Origin: CAYILR01 sp964364175 | Lineage (GTDB): Bacteria; Bdellovibrionota; UBA1018 | Assembly (NCBI GenBank): GCA_964364175.1 | Contig: CAYILR010000041.1 | Coordinates: 1 to 43,286, forward strand | DNA: 43,286 nt | Direction of reading: 5' to 3' | Shown here: in pieces, positions 16,307 through 23,331 of the stretch | How the letters are laid out: the number at the start of each line of letters is the position of its first letter | Numbering within the stretch: position 1 is the first letter of the stretch | Translations under genes and position numbers: made by a program | The notes under the pieces: generated by a model | What the model was told of the DNA's origin: nothing | Databases searched by the model: none | The model's input: only the letters and a program-made list of their open reading frames with translations

Positions 16307-16735
16307 TCAACCTACTTTCAACGTAATCTCCAGATTGGGATTAATCGCCTGAATTAGCTTTTCCAATGTATCAACTTTTGGAACCGCTCGGCCTTGCTCA
16401 TAACGCGCAAAAGTATTGATCGAGGGTGTTTTGAGTTTCCGCGCCATCGCCAAGAGAGTGAGTTTGTTCTCAGACCGCAATCGACTCAAAATCAACCGAG
16501 AAAATAATTCATAAGAATCCGATGTGATTTTAAATTTCTGATCTGAGATTGGAGTTACTTCTACGCAGAAGTTTTTTTCCTCAACCAGTGACTCAATGGC
16601 GTCCTTCGCCATGCGATAAGCATCCGATTGAGTTTTTCCCTGAGTATAAATCTCCAACACTGGAATTTCGACTGACCAATATTTGTTTTTAGGGGGCTCT
16701 GGATGATGCAGCAATCCTTCTAATTCTAATTTCAT
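16307..16735 (-). CDS. hicB: HicB-type antitoxin with C-terminal HTH
   Basis: The 142-residue protein has an N-terminal degraded RNase H-like HicB fold (KYWSVEIPVLEIYTQGKT..DAYRMAKDAIESLV), followed by a Cro/XRE-type helix-turn-helix near the C-terminus (KLTLLAMARKLKTPSINTFARYEQGRAVP). HicB neutralises the HicA mRNA interferase and represses the operon through its DNA-binding domain. Its start overlaps the hicA stop (4 nt), so the two are translationally coupled. Its stop lies 11 nt from the stop of paralog A on the other strand. Confidence 0.88.
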   Translation of the reverse strand: MKLELEGLLHHPEPPKNKYWSVEIPVLEIYTQGKTQSDAYRMAKDAIESLVEEKNFCVEVTPISDQKFKITSDSYELFSRLILSRLRSENKLTLLAMARKLKTPSINTFARYEQGRAVPKVDTLEKLIQAINPNLEITLKVG

Positions 16736-16920
16736 TTGATGGTCCTCGTATTTCTTTGCGCCTTTTTAATAATCGCGTTGGCTGTCATTTCGTTGATCTC
16801 TCTATGCCTGGGGATCGGCTGCTGCTCGACTCCGTTAGTCCAAATTTCATGATTGCCTCCCTCTCGCAAAAAGAACCATCCATGCTCTTTTAGTTTCTTC
16901 TTCAAATCTCGTATCTTCAT
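16732..16920 (-). CDS. hicA: HicA-type mRNA interferase toxin
   Basis: The 62-residue protein starts at MKIRDLKKKLKEHGW, where the family normally begins; the frame is open 11 codons further up but lacks support. The double-stranded-RNA-binding-like fold carries the catalytic His in REGGNHEIWTNG and the conserved IPRHREINEMTANAIIKKA. HicA cleaves mRNA in the cytoplasm when HicB is degraded. The gene order toxin then antitoxin is usual. A perfect palindrome immediately upstream (16927-16948) is the likely HicB operator. Confidence 0.88.
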   Translation of the reverse strand: MKIRDLKKKLKEHGWFFLREGGNHEIWTNGVEQQPIPRHREINEMTANAIIKKAQRNTRTIK

Positions 16921-16926
16921 AATTAT

Positions 16927-16948
16927 ATTTACACATTTTTGTGTAAAT
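16927..16948. promoter_or_regulatory. Palindromic operator upstream of hicAB
   Basis: ATTTACACA (16927-16935) and TGTGTAAAT (16940-16948) form a perfect 9-bp inverted repeat around a 4-nt T-run, 7 nt before the hicA ATG. The position suits autorepression by HicB. A half site, TTTACACA, recurs at 17107-17114 inside the promoter of paralog B. Confidence 0.65.
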
Positions 16949-17094
16949 CTCAAGTTTTAATTTTGATCTTTCTTGGCGTTCTGCTCTGCGAAAAACATAC
17001 CAGCCAATAAGCAATCAGAAGCCGATACAGCGCAAACACTCTCCAGATTTGAGCCGAAGCGGTTCAGTTTTGGACTTGTGCAGGCGGCAGATTT

Positions 17095-17124
17095 TTGACT
17101 CGCTCGTTTACACACAAATTACAT
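17095..17124 (+). promoter_or_regulatory. Probable promoter of paralog B
   Basis: TTGACT (17095-17100) is followed after 18 nt by TTACAT (17119-17124), a weak -10. The box ATTTTTGACT and the upstream AGCGGTTCAGTTTTGGAC resemble the promoter regions of A and D, and AATTACATAAA is shared with C. The spacer contains TTTACACA, a half site of the nearby hic operator. Confidence 0.5.
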
Positions 17125-17182
17125 AAATTTAATTGGATCGCCGATGAGCAATACGGAGATGGGATATCAGGACGGGGAATCT

Positions 17183-18787
17183 ATGAAATCGACTAGGCCG
17201 GGATTCACACAAACATTCATCAGGGCGCTGCTGGCGCTCAGCCTGGTATTTGCGATTGCGTTTGAGCCTGCGGCTTTGGCGCAGACGCAGGCTTGCAGCG
17301 GTGAGTGTGGCCCTTATTTTGCGCTCAAGAACAGCGCTTCTGCCATGTCTTCTATGCCGGACCTGCTTTGCACTGCGGGCGGACTTCCTATTAAATTCGC
17401 TATCGCCGGTCCTCCTTGTGAGGCGATTAAGCTTACGGAGAAAGCGATTAAGATCAATACGCGGGTGGTGGCTGGCTATACGTTGGCAGCAACAATTTGT
17501 CTTTCTGCTTGTTTAGCAATAGCATGGACAGGTATTGGTGAATTGGCTGCGGGACGGCTTTGCTGGATTCCTAGCGCAGTAGCGGGAGCCAATGACATCG
17601 TCGGCCTCTCCGAACTTTCGAAGGAAGCTAAGGGCGCAATAAGCGGCCTCAGCGTTGGGGCTACAGCTGTTGGGGCCACACAAGCAGTGGCACAAGCTGC
17701 CGTAACAGGAGAGATCGGTGTAATCAGAGAGGTCACCCTATCAAACGCAAGCTGCGTCGGTGCTGCTGTTAATGCAGGTGTAGCAGCTGCAAAATACATC
17801 AGCATTCCTTCGGAACGCAAAGTCGTTAATAAAAACTGCGAGACCGTAAAACTAAGTCTCGCAGGAGGACTCGCCTCAGCAGTAAACCCCTGCCCCTCAC
17901 CCAGCCCTTCAAGCTCCACCGCATCCACAGTCGCTGCTGCGCAACTCCCCGGAGGAACATCCAGAAATCAAACCACAGCCCATGGAGCAAAATCAGGATC
18001 ATCGGGAGCCTCGGATTCCAAAGGAGGCGCAGACAATTCTGATATTCCGGACTTCGATGCGCAGGTCAACCAAGCCGCCACCGCTGGATTTGAAAAACTG
18101 GGGACCGGCCGCGATGTGAGCAAACTAGCAAAGGATGCAAAAAGCCTCGGAATTGATGTCGATGACATTGAAAAGAAATTAGCAGCAGGCGCTTCACCCT
18201 CTCAAGCCATTGCTGGACTGAATATCCCAGGCATGTCAGCAGAGCAAAAAAGCAAAATGACAGATATGTTCAACAAAGTGGAAACCCTAGTCGCTCAAGG
18301 CAAATTTTTCACAGGCTCTCTGGCTGGAGTGGGCATAGGCGACAAGACCGTCACCGGCTCCACCTACACCGCAGGAGCCGCGCCCCACAAAATCGCCGCA
18401 GTGAGAAATTTCACCTTTGGCTCCATGGCACCCGCTGGCCCGACCGGCGACGCAAAACCCACCGAAGTCGGCTTCGAGGGCCAAAGAAACACCGGACCCG
18501 ATGCGCTCATCGACACGGGCGACAACATCTGGCACTCCGAGTGGACCGGCACCATCTTTGATATCGTCTCCATCCGAATCGACTACTCTCGCCCCAAAGT
18601 GGAGCAAGTCGAGTGGGCCACGCCAGAAAACAAATTCATCGCCGGCAGCAACATCGGTGCCTCCCTAGTCGTCAGTCGTGGAACTGCGGCAGCTGCACAC
18701 ACACCTGCCTCGGTTCCAGTAGCAGCCCCGGCTGCAACAGCACCGACTCCCGCAGCCGCTCCTTCGACTCAACCCCAAACTCACTGA
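17183..18787 (+). CDS. Paralog B: secreted/membrane Cys-containing Ala-rich protein of the IWH family
   Basis: The 534-residue protein is counted from ATG 17183, which has GACGGGG just upstream and begins a proper signal peptide (FIRALLALSLVFAIAFEPAA); an earlier ATG at 17144 adds 13 polar residues and is unlikely. It has CSGECGPYF (CxxxC-x-PYF, about 38-46), then AGPPCEAIKLTEKAIKINTR, a hydrophobic helix with CLSAC, a variable Ala-rich middle with KNCETVK...NPCPSP, a low-complexity linker, the helical block QAATAGFEK..LGIDVDDIEKKL..SPSQAI, and the C-terminal signature NIWHSEWTGTIFDIVS followed by RPKVEQVEWATPENKF. The C-terminus pairs it with paralog C. It is convergent with hipA, with 7 nt between the stop codons. 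Function is unknown; a periplasmic or surface role is inferred. Confidence 0.85.
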   Translation: MKSTRPGFTQTFIRALLALSLVFAIAFEPAALAQTQACSGECGPYFALKNSASAMSSMPDLLCTAGGLPIKFAIAGPPCEAIKLTEKAIKINTRVVAGYTLAATICLSACLAIAWTGIGELAAGRLCWIPSAVAGANDIVGLSELSKEAKGAISGLSVGATAVGATQAVAQAAVTGEIGVIREVTLSNASCVGAAVNAGVAAAKYISIPSERKVVNKNCETVKLSLAGGLASAVNPCPSPSPSSSTASTVAAAQLPGGTSRNQTTAHGAKSGSSGASDSKGGADNSDIPDFDAQVNQAATAGFEKLGTGRDVSKLAKDAKSLGIDVDDIEKKLAAGASPSQAIAGLNIPGMSAEQKSKMTDMFNKVETLVAQGKFFTGSLAGVGIGDKTVTGSTYTAGAAPHKIAAVRNFTFGSMAPAGPTGDAKPTEVGFEGQRNTGPDALIDTGDNIWHSEWTGTIFDIVSIRIDYSRPKVEQVEWATPENKFIAGSNIGASLVVSRGTAAAAHTPASVPVAAPAATAPTPAAAPSTQPQTH

Positions 18788-18794
18788 CTCATCC

Positions 18795-20117
18795 CTATTT
18801 CAAACTGAGATGCAGGCCTTGGATTCTTCTGATCTCCTCGGAACTCACACCCGCACTTTTCGCGAATGCAGGCCAATCTTGAATCGCACTCTGAACGTCC
18901 TTAACCACTGACGAAGCCTCTCCCATCCCAAATCGATCGGCTACGCGCAAAACATCGTCCTCAGAAAAATCCTTGAACTTCCCCCCGACAGACATCAGAT
19001 GCTGGCTCGTCCACTCCCCCTCGGGATTATGCGCAAAACTGACATCGTAAGCGGGCGCTAGTTCCCACGAACTCCCTTGGCGCAAAAGAAAGGAAATATT
19101 CTTGGTATGATCATCGCAATTGCGACCCATGATATTGAACACCATTCTACGGAACGCTTCCACTTCGGCCTCATGCCCGATCTTAAGTTCACGAATGGTC
19201 ATCAAAAACTGTTCGTAGCTATGGGTTGATTTTTTCTTATAATCCAGATGCCCCATGGCACACAAAGTTTGTATATGATATTTCACGCCGTTTTTTCCCC
19301 GATCAAAACGCTGAGTCATAAAATGAGCGCGACCGTTTTCCTGAAAAAGCCTGCTCTCTGAAATACGGATGCCCGCCGCTTTGGCCATGAGGTAATACGC
19401 ATATTCTATTCGGCCATAATCCTGTGACGAGCCGAGTTCTCGATCTTTTCCCATCCCATCAAATTTCAACAACCATGCTTCAAACCCCGGAGGGGCATCG
19501 ACTTGGCCGGAGCAAATCTCGTCTGTTCTCGGATTCCAAGCAATCACGGCCTTGGCGCGCGCGCCGCCCGCCGACGTCCCCACATCAATGATGCTTCTCA
19601 GCGCTGCTTTTGCGTGGTCATCATCATCCACGATGCCTTTGACTGCTTTTCTGGCTTCCATGACCAGCGTCCCCATCTCAAGTGCCGTGGGTTTTGTATT
19701 TTTTGGGCCTCGTGTCGGCTTGAACTCAAGGGCACCCATCGAACGCCTTCCCATATAGGCAAGCCGATCCAGGGCTGAGATCTGCGATTTTGAGATTCCT
19801 TTTTCTGCCATGTATTTGTCGATCAGCGCATTTCCAAAATCATCCGGCAGCGAATCTGCAAGAACCGCAGGCAATCGCCTGTAAGTGGATTCTGGTAAAT
19901 CGGTAAAAACAAAAGGCCGCTCCTGATCATTGAGCGGCATATGGAGCGGAGAAAGCTCGATTCCGCTTTTTCCAAAAGCTTTGTCGTAAACAAAAACATA
20001 ATATCCCAAGCTTGGATCCAGAGCTAAAGCCCCGACAAATTTTCCCCAAATGTAGACTTCGATTCGGTCTACTTTTTTGTAGAGGTTATTTGAGTTTGTT
20101 TTTTTGATCTTTTTCAT
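18795..20117 (-). CDS. hipA: HipA-type serine/threonine kinase toxin
   Basis: The 440-residue protein counts from ATG 20117 (MKKIKKTNSNN), 8 nt after the hipB stop. The frame is open to 20333, but that part overlaps hipB and has low-complexity translation. Family features are VYIWGKFVGALAL, the P-loop-like TSAGGARAKAVIAWN, FEAWLLKFDG, the catalytic NIMGRNCDDHTKNISFL (HipA-type DDHxKN) and APAYDVSF. HipA kinases phosphorylate translation factors such as glutamyl-tRNA synthetase and cause growth arrest. Paired with hipB upstream, it forms a complete module between paralogs B and D. Confidence 0.92.
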   Translation of the reverse strand: MKKIKKTNSNNLYKKVDRIEVYIWGKFVGALALDPSLGYYVFVYDKAFGKSGIELSPLHMPLNDQERPFVFTDLPESTYRRLPAVLADSLPDDFGNALIDKYMAEKGISKSQISALDRLAYMGRRSMGALEFKPTRGPKNTKPTALEMGTLVMEARKAVKGIVDDDDHAKAALRSIIDVGTSAGGARAKAVIAWNPRTDEICSGQVDAPPGFEAWLLKFDGMGKDRELGSSQDYGRIEYAYYLMAKAAGIRISESRLFQENGRAHFMTQRFDRGKNGVKYHIQTLCAMGHLDYKKKSTHSYEQFLMTIRELKIGHEAEVEAFRRMVFNIMGRNCDDHTKNISFLLRQGSSWELAPAYDVSFAHNPEGEWTSQHLMSVGGKFKDFSEDDVLRVADRFGMGEASSVVKDVQSAIQDWPAFAKSAGVSSEEIRRIQGLHLSLK

Positions 20118-20125
20118 ATGTATTT

Positions 20126-20428
20126 TTATTTTGCTGAACGTCGGCTTGCTCGCTTCCGCGTAGATTGATTGCGAACCATGTGGAGAGGGTTGATCGTGAC
20201 CTGCGGTGCAATCGAAGCCAGCCAATCCTGGCGACCCAGCGCCCGGACTACTCGGATCAGTGTCTTGAGCGAAGCCCCCTGCCCCCCCTCCAGATGGCGA
20301 AGAGCCGTGAGGCTGACGCCAGCCTGCTCGCACAGCGTTTGACGATCTATGTTTTTTTGTAAACGAAGCGCCTTGAGGCTTTCTCCTAGAATGTGTTCCA
20401 ATTCATGAGGAGCAGAGATGGTTTCCAT
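20126..20428 (-). CDS. hipB: HipB-type XRE family antitoxin/repressor
   Basis: The 100-residue protein has one helix-turn-helix (GESLKALRLQKNIDRQTLCE and AGVSLTALRHLEGGQGASLKTL, about 15-60), typical of HipB and XRE repressors, and a basic C-terminus (RNQSTRKRASRRSAK). It should bind the operator upstream of its own gene and inhibit HipA. The Shine-Dalgarno AAAGGAAG lies 5 nt before ATG. It follows paralog D on the same strand. Confidence 0.9.
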   Translation of the reverse strand: METISAPHELEHILGESLKALRLQKNIDRQTLCEQAGVSLTALRHLEGGQGASLKTLIRVVRALGRQDWLASIAPQVTINPLHMVRNQSTRKRASRRSAK

Positions 20429-20470
20429 AAAAGCTTCCTTTAAGGTTATTGTTACAGAGGGGCTGTTTTA

Positions 20471-20546
20471 TGTCAACACCATTAAAGGTTCTTTTTAAAA
20501 CTATTATTATCTAATTACGACAATAAAAGTTCTTTTTAGAACTTTT
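20471..20546 (-). promoter_or_regulatory. hipBA promoter and operator region
   Basis: On the minus strand TTGACA (20476-20471) with a 17-nt spacer leads to AACAAT as a weak -10. Upstream lies an inverted repeat AAAAGTTC/GAACTTTT (20525-20546, 6-nt spacer) and a related site AAAGGTTCTTTTTAAAAC at 20484-20501. Repeated operators of this kind are expected for HipB autorepression. The stretch between the D stop and hipB holds nothing else. Confidence 0.6.
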
Positions 20547-20576
20547 AAAACCTGTAACTAAAAATTCAAAAAGCGC

Positions 20577-22451
20577 TTATTTTGCGCCAGGCTGCGGCTG
20601 TTGCGAAGCAGCAGGCTTAGGATTTTTGACCGACTGAATATCCGCAGTGGTCATGACGCTGTTGTATGAAGTGGTATAACCCAACGCCGTGATTTTGCTA
20701 CGTTGAGTATCGAGCTTCTTGGAAATGATGCCGAAGATCGAGCCCTTGTAACCCGCGTGCCAGATGTCGTTGGGGTCGTGGGATTTGTCTTCGGGCTTGC
20801 CGAAGGCGACTTCGCCGGACTTCGTGACGGTTGCGTTCTTGCCAATCGGCATGAAGGCTGGAGCTTTGGCGCCGCCGCGCATTCCGCCAGCACCGCCGCC
20901 TGAGTAGTTGGTGCCGACGACTGCGCCTTCTTGAAAGAGCTGGCCACTCGCCGCGAGTTTTTCCAAATTGCTGACGCCAGCACCCAAAGCAGCTCCGAAT
21001 CCTGCGGGTCCACCTTGCATACCCGAGAGAATCGCAGAAGGCGAAGTTCCTGCCGTGATTTGTTTCGCAATCAGGTTGGGGTCCAGTCCCAATTCACGAG
21101 CGCCGTCTTTCAAACCATCCGGATTGAGGTGTTTGGTCACGTCTTCATCCCCTGCGGTCGCTGCGCCGAGAGCGGGGCTGCCGAAGTCTGCCATACCATT
21201 CGAATCAGTCAGACCACTATCGCCACCTCCGTGAACACCCTGGCGTCCCGTGCTGCTCCCCCTCGTGCCCGCAGATGTTCCCAGAGCAAGCTCTGTTGGA
21301 GGAGGTGGAGCCGGAGGCTCGGGAGGAGTGCAGCTCAAGCCTTTGAGTTTGTCGTAGTTGGATTTGATGCTGTCTTTGGCGCTGCTGCAGCTGGAAGCTG
21401 CAGTTTTGCGTGTTTGTGTAAAATTTTGGTAACGGATGGCTAGAATGGCGGCGGAGATACCGGTTAAGCCGCAGGTGGAGAGCCATTCAGGACTAGCCGT
21501 ACCCCACGCCTGGTAAAACGAAACGCCACCCAAAACGGAGGACGCCCCTCCACTCAGTCCTGTCATAAGTTGGCTCGTAGAATCAGCTCCTGCTTGCTTG
21601 AGTTTATTATAGGATACAAGATCATTCACCCCAGCAATTGCAACTGCTCCGGAGCAAGCTAATTTCCAATACTTGTAGCCTGCGCATTGAGCGGCTGCAC
21701 CTTGCCAAGCACCAATGACTGGACCAATCCCCCCCATCACCGCAGGACAACCAGCGGCGACAGGCTCAACAGCCAACCAGCTGGCAGCAGCAGCAGAGAT
21801 AGCTATACAATTCGATGCAACATCCACTGTGCCCTGAATACCTGTGGCTGTCGCTGTCACGTTACTTGTCTCAACTTTTGCAATGACTGGTGCTGATGCG
21901 GTTTTTGCAGCCGCAATCGCAGCGCAAGCAGCAGTGCAACTCGGCGCAACGCTACCGGCAGCGCAAGCCCCTGCCATCGCAGCTGTTGCACCAGTTTCTA
22001 GTCCGATTGCAAAGTGAAACGATGTGGTGTGCAGCCCATAATAAGCACAAGCCGCCCCACAAACCGCCACCGCAGTAGTATAAAGCGTAATCGCCCGAGC
22101 CTGCATATCCGACGCCATGTCCGCCAACCGAACCGCCTCGCAGTTCGGCCCAATCTGCCCAAAGCTGATCAGCTTATCAAAACAAGCCGCATCCACACCC
22201 GACGACACCCCAGGCGAAGGCCTCGAACTCGCTCCACTCAAAGTCACTCCATCCGGACCACCGAGCGCCCCCCCAGTCATCGCATCAAGCTGTGCACCCG
22301 CCTGTTGGCCATCTTGCTTCCCCTTATCCTTCGAGAAAGAGTTGTAAGCATCACAATAAGGCGTGCAGGTATTGTAATTGGGATTGAGCGCAAACTGAGC
22401 CTGCGCCGTTTGCGACAACAGCAACAATAAGCAAAGCGCTTTTTTCAGCAT
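20577..22451 (-). CDS. Paralog D: secreted/membrane Cys-containing Ala-rich protein of the IWH family
   Basis: The 624-residue protein has a short signal peptide (LKKALCLLLLLSQTAQAQ), then CTPYCDAY (CxxxC, about 29-33; PYF is not kept), a Gly/Ser linker, CFDKLISFGQIGPNCEAVRLAD, a helix with CGAACAYYG, a long Ala/Cys-rich variable middle (about 150-340), SSCSSAKDSIKSNYDKLKG followed by SCTPPEPPAPPPP, the block AATAG...LGLDPNLIAKQI..SPSAIL, a Gly/Met-rich stretch, and DIWHAGYKGSIFGIIS..LDTQRSKI. It matches paralog A best and is the only member on the minus strand. A TTGACT-17-TAAGAT promoter ends 6 nt before ATG and there is no Shine-Dalgarno, so the mRNA may be leaderless. Function is unknown. 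Confidence 0.85.
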   Translation of the reverse strand: MLKKALCLLLLLSQTAQAQFALNPNYNTCTPYCDAYNSFSKDKGKQDGQQAGAQLDAMTGGALGGPDGVTLSGASSRPSPGVSSGVDAACFDKLISFGQIGPNCEAVRLADMASDMQARAITLYTTAVAVCGAACAYYGLHTTSFHFAIGLETGATAAMAGACAAGSVAPSCTAACAAIAAAKTASAPVIAKVETSNVTATATGIQGTVDVASNCIAISAAAASWLAVEPVAAGCPAVMGGIGPVIGAWQGAAAQCAGYKYWKLACSGAVAIAGVNDLVSYNKLKQAGADSTSQLMTGLSGGASSVLGGVSFYQAWGTASPEWLSTCGLTGISAAILAIRYQNFTQTRKTAASSCSSAKDSIKSNYDKLKGLSCTPPEPPAPPPPTELALGTSAGTRGSSTGRQGVHGGGDSGLTDSNGMADFGSPALGAATAGDEDVTKHLNPDGLKDGARELGLDPNLIAKQITAGTSPSAILSGMQGGPAGFGAALGAGVSNLEKLAASGQLFQEGAVVGTNYSGGGAGGMRGGAKAPAFMPIGKNATVTKSGEVAFGKPEDKSHDPNDIWHAGYKGSIFGIISKKLDTQRSKITALGYTTSYNSVMTTADIQSVKNPKPAASQQPQPGAK

Positions 22452-22457
22452 GGAATA

Positions 22458-22486
22458 ATCTTATAAGGCAAATTTGCCCGAGTCAA
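22458..22486 (-). promoter_or_regulatory. Promoter of paralog D (leaderless type)
   Basis: On the minus strand TTGACT (22486-22481), 17 nt, then TAAGAT (22463-22458). The -10 ends 6 nt before the ATG at 22451. The box GGATTTTGACTCG is shared with the promoters of B and C. Confidence 0.6.
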
Positions 22487-22524
22487 AATCCAAACCGCTG
22501 AGCCAACACACACCATAAAGAGTC

Positions 22525-22794
22525 CTAGGCAGAAACCTTCTTCAACAGCTCCTCGTTGATCACGGTCTGGTACCCGATGCTGCGACGTTTTGCCTCGCGC
22601 ATGGCCCACTCTAGAACTTTGGGATGCAGCCGAATTGAAATGGGTTTGAATTTTTCCTCGTCTTCCTTGGGCGGACGGCCTCGTGGCGGGCGTTTGACGC
22701 CGAGCTTTTCCTCGATCGCCCTGCGGAACATCTCGACTTCTTCGGGTGTTACCCGACGTGCTTTTTTAAAGTTGAATTCTCGTATTCTGCTCAT
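22525..22794 (-). CDS. brnA: BrnA-type antitoxin
   Basis: The 89-residue protein starts at MSRIREFNFKKARRVTPEE. The frame extends 18 codons further, but that part overlaps brnT and has no support. A basic segment (RPPRGRPPK) is followed by a C-terminal ribbon-helix-helix-like region, FKPISIRLHPKVLEWAMREA and IGYQTVINEELL, typical of BrnA-family DNA-binding antitoxins. It overlaps the end of brnT by 29 nt, so the pair is co-translated. It should bind BrnT and repress the operon. Confidence 0.85.
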   Translation of the reverse strand: MSRIREFNFKKARRVTPEEVEMFRRAIEEKLGVKRPPRGRPPKEDEEKFKPISIRLHPKVLEWAMREAKRRSIGYQTVINEELLKKVSA

Positions 22795-23059
22795 ATCTTT
22801 TTCTTTCCTTTCTATTAGCGGCTCTTGCACTGATGATCCTAAAAACATTGCCCAGATCTCGACGCGTAAAAACCAGAACTATGACACCGGTGTCCGATTT
22901 GCCGATGTGAATTTCTCGAAACTCTACTGTCGTCGTATGCTTCCAATCAGGGGCGACCCAAGCATACGGATCTTCAAACGCTGTTACCGCTATTTCAAAA
23001 GCGATTCCATGCTTCTGCAAATTTAACTGATTTTTCTCATCATCCCAATCAAACCTCAT
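22766..23059 (-). CDS. brnT: BrnT-type ribonuclease toxin
   Basis: The 97-residue protein shows the BrnT pattern: MRFDWDDEKNQLNLQKHGI at the N-terminus, AFEDPYAW, a central beta region (REIHIGKSDTGVIVLVFTRR) and RIISARAANRKERKRYE at the C-terminus. BrnT has a RelE-like microbial RNase fold and is neutralised by BrnA. The ATG is preceded within 4 nt by TATACT, which could be a -10 box, and by a GTATATAC palindrome that may be the operator. It is divergent from paralog C across 272 nt. Confidence 0.87.
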   Translation of the reverse strand: MRFDWDDEKNQLNLQKHGIAFEIAVTAFEDPYAWVAPDWKHTTTVEFREIHIGKSDTGVIVLVFTRRDLGNVFRIISARAANRKERKRYEQNTRIQL

Positions 23060-23259
23060 TTACAGTATATACCAATATTATGCATTTTAAAAGAAAATTT
23101 TTGGTACCCTTTCTTCGGGGGACTCAAGCGAAAACCGTGCCCGCTAAAGAGCCATAAAAGATAGGCTCGCCTTCAATGCTTGGCGGATTCCAACCAACAC
23201 GTCCGGATTCCGGACTTCCGACGGAAGCAAATCCAAACAATTGCAAAGGCGTCAGGATT

Positions 23260-23288
23260 TTGACTTAATTACATAAAAATTATATAAT
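23260..23288 (+). promoter_or_regulatory. Promoter of paralog C
   Basis: TTGACT (23260-23265), a 17-nt spacer and a perfect TATAAT (23283-23288). The box GGATTTTGACT is shared with D, and TCGCCGATGAG..ATACGG just downstream is shared with the leader of B. Two short perfect hairpins (GTCCGG/CCGGAC and CTTCCG/CGGAAG) lie upstream near 23200-23226; nothing else is recognisable in the 23060-23260 spacer. Confidence 0.8.
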
Positions 23289-23331
23289 TAACATAAGTCG
23301 CCGATGAGTCATACGGGGACGGGGGATTCCA

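Noticed and set aside
17144..17182. Upstream ATG giving a 13-residue longer paralog B
   Set aside because: The extension is acidic and polar before a normal signal peptide, and the GACGGGG ribosome site fits ATG 17183.
20118..20333. 72-codon N-terminal extension of hipA
   Set aside because: It overlaps hipB in another frame, translates to Gly/Ser/Pro-rich sequence with no family similarity, and the normal HipA start follows the hipB stop.
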